Shown: positions 59,792 to 64,000 of the stretch, in pieces | Layout: each line of letters begins with the position of its first letter | Numbering within the stretch: the first letter of the stretch is position 1 | Origin: Perkinsus marinus ATCC 50983 | Lineage: Eukaryota > Perkinsozoa > Perkinsida > Perkinsidae | Reading direction: 5' to 3' | Assembly: GCF_000006405.1 (NCBI RefSeq) | Contig: NW_003200738.1 | Location: forward strand, 19,610-83,609 | Length of the DNA: 64,000 nt | Notes under the pieces: generated by a model | What the model saw: only the letters and a program-made list of their open reading frames with translations | The model's database searches: none | What the model was told of the DNA's origin: nothing | Made by a program: the position numbers and the translations under genes

Positions 59792-59863
59792 TGACCCCGG
59801 CCCGATCCGAACGGACAACCTTCTGATCTGGAGTCAGATGCGCTACCGTTGCGCCACAGTGCC
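59792..59863 (-). tRNA. tRNA-Trp (CCA), copy C, probably decaying
   Basis: Exactly 153 bp further. The acceptor reads GGCACTG, giving one broken pair, and the T loop has lost the conserved A58 (TTCGGAT). May be a weak or dead copy. Confidence 0.7.
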
Positions 59864-59944
59864 AAACTGCAAAGAATATGTGGACGCTCAAGGCAAGACA
59901 GAGCGATCGCTACACTCCCCACTTCATTCATGAAAACAGGTGCA

Positions 59945-60007
59945 GGGTCTCGGCTTGATACGACCGGGCAACCTTCCGATCCGAAGTCGGATGCGCAACA
60001 GGGTCAA
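59945..60007 (-). pseudogene. tRNA-Trp relic, copy D
   Basis: At the same 153-bp spacing. The anticodon arm region is recognisable (TCCGAAGTCGGA on the plus strand) but about 12 nt of the D arm are missing. A still more worn piece lies at about 60,080-60,150. Confidence 0.7.
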
Positions 60008-60626
60008 AACATCTTTAACCGATCTATAAATACTCTAGGCAATGTGGAGCAATTGCTATACCCCCAGTTGGTGGTATGATAACGGCATGGTTCAGAGTCT
60101 GAACTTCAGACGAGCAACTCTCTGATCTGGAGTTGAATTGCGTTGACCCTGTTCAAAGCATTGAACAACGTTGTACCCCATCACATGTTCTCGAGGATTA
60201 ACTTTGCACAAGGTATGTGCCGAATGCAGTCGGACAGGAGTATGATTAATAACATTACGAGGATGTGTCGCACTCTCGAAACTATGTATCCGGAAATTTC
60301 GAGGTCGCGTGGATCATACCATCCAATTCGACTGCGTCAGTGGGATATCAAACTCGGAATCTCTCTTCGTGTCTCTGTGTATCACCATATGAGACCCATG
60401 AATTGTGACGCGCAACTAATCCAAGTTACTGGTTACTGAGACGGGACTACTAGATACTATATATGCAACATCGTCAGAGCCATCGTTGTCGAGGAATAGG
60501 ATCAAGCCAGCTTGTCATTCTATGGGCCACAATAGTAGTAGCAGCAGTAGCAAAGGACAAATAGTACTATGAACGAGAAACGACACTATAGTGATGCTGA
60601 TGACCACGGTAAACAATGATACGCTT

Positions 60627-61605
60627 CTAGCACTCGCATTGCTGCACATTAGAGCTCTGATTGTCGGCCGGAGGATTATTCAAGTTAAGTGTTTGGGATA
60701 AATACCTGATAATAGAAGACATCAAAAATAGATCGATGATTGGTATCTCACATTTGCTCCTGCTCCTTAGCCATTGCCGCCTCGTTCTGCAGCGCCCGTC
60801 GTGCAATTTCAATGAAGGCCTAACATGAATTATAAACGCTGGGACAGAACCGATTCCCACAGAACCTGCTCAACATTCAGAGAATCTTTGGCGCTAGTCT
60901 CGAAACACGGAATATTATCCTTGGATCTGCACCAAGTGGTCGCTCTTGCCTTTGATACCTAGCCAGAATGACCCGTTACAAGCGCACCGATGAGGCCAAC
61001 AACCCTAGTACTTTTCGCTTTGCCTCCATATCCAATTTATTCCCGACTACCACAAATGGGAACTCCTCTGGATCCTTAGGCGACGCCTGATGTGATAATA
61101 CTCGATATAAACAAGGAGATCTCCAACGGCTACCTGTATGAGGAACTCATCCCGCCAGGAATCCAGACTCTCGAAACTCTTGGGATTAGTTATGTCATAG
61201 ACCAAACAGCAGCAATCAGCACCACGGTAAAATGCCACTCCTGAAAACAGCACTAGGCACTACGATAAAAGGACAAACTACCTAGACTTTGGAATCTCTC
61301 TTGGCCAGCAGTATCCCAAATCTGAAGTGTCACCACTTTGTCGTCAATCGTCACCTCCTTCGTGAGGAAATCAGCTCCAATAGTGGCCTACAGCTAACCC
61401 CATCGGGCACAAGCACAACCGACACCGGATCACCTTGTATTGTGGACTGAACTTCTTGTTAACATACTGATTCATAAGAGATGTCTTCCCTACCCTAAAA
61501 TGGCGATCAAATATTCATGAATCCTCTACGCTGCTCCTATCACTACCCACTATCGCCCAGAATGATGACTTTCAATAGAACCTTCTTCCTAGGTGCTGAA
61601 GACAT
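60627..61605 (-). CDS. Rab7-type small GTPase, 8 exons, 215 aa
   Basis: Exons (minus) 61547-61605, 61434-61494, 61282-61387, 61134-61240, 61012-61086, 60866-60958, 60752-60819 and 60627-60705. Motifs: P-loop [14 protein letters not shown], effector region [15 protein letters not shown], switch [26 protein letters not shown], and [26 protein letters not shown] is Rab7-specific wording. The C-terminus ends CEC, a CXC double geranylgeranylation site. Rab7 controls late endosome, lysosome or vacuole traffic. Introns are 40-53 nt. The start is the ATG directly ahead of [17 protein letters not shown]. Confidence 0.95.
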
Positions 61606-62650
61606 TATAAACAGATGGATTGACTAACGACTATGGCGATACTCAGGCTGGCAGTCTAGCGTCACCCACCAACGATGAGGCTCTTTATCGAATTCAATTC
61701 GGTGCTCCACGACTTCACTGAAGACAAATAACCACGATAAACCGGAGCGCCAATCGCGTGCGCCATGTTGATCGATTTGGATTCTAAGTTCTGGACTGTA
61801 ACTCCACCCCCATGGTCGAAGAAACGTCTGTCACAGACCATCATGCGGGGCGATTGATGATTTCCTTTCGACAGTATGTGCTGACATGAATCTCAAACTC
61901 ATAGCAGACAGTCTGTACCGTATTCCTAAGAGAGTCTCGAGTGCCGGCCCGACACTGTCGGGAGTCATATAGACTCAGCAATCTGAAGGGACCATCCAGC
62001 TGGAGAGTTGAGAAGAATTGTTTGGGAGGAACTGTAGTCAACGGGAGGACGGGGTGGCACCCCGGGGGTGCCCACGAAGCATACGCATGTGAATCTAACA
62101 ACAACACGTTGTAAGCTCGGATACGACAACGAATTGAAAAGAGCTATGCTCCGACAGCCGAACAAAATCAAACAGACTCCGATTTAAGTAACCCGAATTG
62201 GGTTATCGCTGAGCGACCTACTGTTTTGATTGATATACCACCATCATGGTGCCACCATATACCACCATGATGGTGGTATATCATCGCCAACTGTATGCCA
62301 ATCTAGGCCATACTCTTACGAGAGTAACCCACGTGAACTCAATGACCGAGTGCCGCACCGCACGCATGAACGACAGCAATGAATGATGGCATCAATAAAC
62401 TGAGTTTACAGCTCAATTTAGCTGAGATCTCGTCATCTATCTCAAACACCCCCGTAGTTGGCATAGTTCTTTACATTGTGTCTACCTACTCCTCCGTACT
62501 ACGGATTCCGTAAGCTTGCTACGCCAACAATAGATGAGAGCTCCACGTCCTTGTACAGAATCCACCGTTTATAGTAACGGTTACACTCTGGGTTACACAG
62601 CGCATCAGATAGTCATAGTCGCTACTAGCCAACAATAAGCTTCCCTTCAA
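61606..62650. other. No supported gene; strong hairpin
   Basis: Besides the hairpin at 62.23-62.28 kb, only overlapping short frames. A GC-rich hairpin (GGTGGCACCCCGGGGGTGCC) lies near 62,052. Confidence 0.4.
62231..62284. repeat. Perfect 21-bp-stem hairpin
   Basis: TGATATACCACCATCATGGTG and its exact reverse complement are separated by a loop of about 12 nt. On the minus strand the next unit is only short frames. Confidence 0.85.
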
Positions 62651-62911
62651 TCAGCCGTTCTCGTACTTCTCAGCTGATCTGATTAGAACTGGACTGCCTT
62701 CTCTCACATGGTTGATGAAGTGATCAATGCTTATCGCCTCGAATGAGTCTCTTTTTCCCAGGCGCACATCTTCATAATCACCATCATTATATTTCCGGCT
62801 AGCTATACGATCGTCACAGCCATCACGAGTCCACAAGATGATCCATCCAACACTGTATATCTGATAGCTTACTCGAGTGAGTAGTATGTGATCATTCACC
62901 AAGTCCATCAA
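62651..62911 (-). CDS. Candidate exon or small protein, unrecognised
   Basis: 86 residues with protein-like composition: a hydrophobic start (YQIYSVGWIILWTRDGCDD) then charged sequence ending EKYENG and TGA. It could be the last exon of a minus-strand gene whose 5' exons I could not place. Confidence 0.3.
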   Translation of the reverse strand: MMDLVNDHILLTRVSYQIYSVGWIILWTRDGCDDRIASRKYNDGDYEDVRLGKRDSFEAISIDHFINHVREGSPVLIRSAEKYENG

Positions 62912-64000
62912 GATAACGGAAATAATTACCGTTACTCAATGCTCGTTTCTTGATCTCGGCATCCGTATCATAGAGTATTCGCGACCTGCCCGAAGTGAAT
63001 ATACGCTAGCGATACCTGCGTATTGACCTCCGGCTTACCAACCGGGCTAGTCATATAGTGCCATCGTGAAGCCTGAGGCTGCCTCAGCTATGTCCTCAAA
63101 TCAATCAGGACTGCTGGTAATTACTCCATGCAGGTAGTAGTTAATGGGTCAGACAATCTGACGTATTGCCCTAATGCGGGTCAGAGTGCTAACATATTGA
63201 TCTCTCAGTCTGACTCAGACCAAGAGATCGGATGAGAAGTCCTCATTGAGGACGAGATTCATCCGCATTCTCGTCGCTATGAATCTTCGGCGACTAGCAA
63301 CGTCTCTATTCCGTCGGCTAGCGAGCATAGAAAGGGAAAAAGCAACACATTCAAGGTGTCAACCCTGCGATGGCCTCTAAAGCCAGGCTTCACGATTCGA
63401 GTACGCAGTGCATACTGCGCACAGACAAGGGGATCACTTCCCGCTGTTGTGTTGTCTAGTACTAGCAGATTCCCAGGACTAGACAACAGAACAGGTGTCC
63501 TCTGATACTTATAAAAGCACTAGCCGTCGGCTACCAGCATGAGCTTCCATCAGGTTCTCACCGCCCCGTTAATTCGGATGCCGTTGTTGAGCATGGACAG
63601 GCCGTAGTTGTCGTAGTCCACGGTCGGGTACTGACGACCGCCAACGAAGCTCGTCCTCCGTGCCCTCCGTGAGGCTGTCCTACCTGAGTGATCCTGTAAG
63701 ATAGCGGAGGCACCTCTGCGGAAGCAACAATTCTGGACTCCAGTTCCTGCTGCTGCCTTGCTACCAGCTGGGTCACTGCCGAGACTCTTCCAGTACATGG
63801 CAAAACTATCACCTGATCATTGAGAGATCGGATCAAAACTCCCAAATACCTCGCTACATGGCATGAAGACCTCATGATGAGGTGAGGTCTCGTGTGCTAC
63901 GTCATCGCCATTGCAGTTTTATCACGGGAAGTTGACATACAATAAGGAAAGAGGAGAGGAGCTGACTCTGAGGCAGAGACTGCGGATGCGTACCAAAACA
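62912..64000. other. Right edge, weak minus-strand candidates only
   Basis: On the minus strand 63,550-63,875 shows protein-like pieces (QLVARQQQELESRIVASAEV and YPTVDYDNYGLSMLNNGIRI) in different frames, suggesting an intron-split gene starting at ATG 63,875, but more than one splice solution is open. Confidence 0.3.

Overview
This is a nuclear segment from a eukaryotic microbe. Nearly every gene I could decode is cut by very short GT-AG introns (mostly 33-65 nt). Intron-encoded stops and frame changes are common, so plain ORFs show only pieces of the genes. I rebuilt exon chains by hand, using phase continuity and family motifs. The set (adenylate kinase, MTP18, Rab7, polo kinase, MFSD5, BFR1, an ABCF ATPase, a flagellum-type MYND/TPR protein) and the alveolate-like intron style suggest a flagellated protist. 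A perkinsid such as Perkinsus is my best guess, but this is inference and no single marker proves it.

Layout: 1-741 is the 3' end of a LINE (RNase H, zinc knuckle, A-rich tail). 832-12.7 kb is a giant Thr/Ser-rich mucin-like ORF built from about 62 copies of a 165-bp repeat. 14.4-15.6 kb adenylate kinase; 16.1-16.5 kb a GATC-rich repeat; 16.6-17.5 kb a tandem array of initiator tRNA-Met; 19.0-20.3 kb (minus) a helical-repeat protein; 21.1-21.9 kb MTP18; 22.1-24.6 kb a coiled-coil protein; 24.8 kb tRNA-Gln; 25.1-26.9 kb two minus-strand genes; 28.6-31.2 kb a tandem pair of single-TM paralogues; 31.7-34.6 kb an unrecognised gene; 34.9-35.7 kb (minus) and 36.2 kb secreted proteins; 39.1-40.5 kb MYND/TPR; 42.8-48.0 kb polo kinase; 49.2-51.9 kb MFSD5-type transporter; 52.4-53.0 kb (minus) Gly-rich protein; 53.5-55.1 kb BFR1; 56.7-58.8 kb intronless ABCF; 59.5-60.1 kb tRNA-Trp array (minus); 60.6-61.6 kb (minus) Rab7; the last 2.4 kb has only weak candidates.

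Two families of small non-autonomous DNA transposons run through the window, largely inside introns. One has hAT-like ends and perfect 8-bp target duplications. Removing its copies restores introns of about 30-50 nt, and at one site the duplicated target is the splice acceptor itself. There is no operon logic; the genes look like independent housekeeping, vesicle-traffic, cell-cycle, translation and flagellar functions. The strongest novelty candidates are the repeat-protein locus fused to a LINE tail, the splice-site-duplicating MITEs, and the decaying tRNA arrays.
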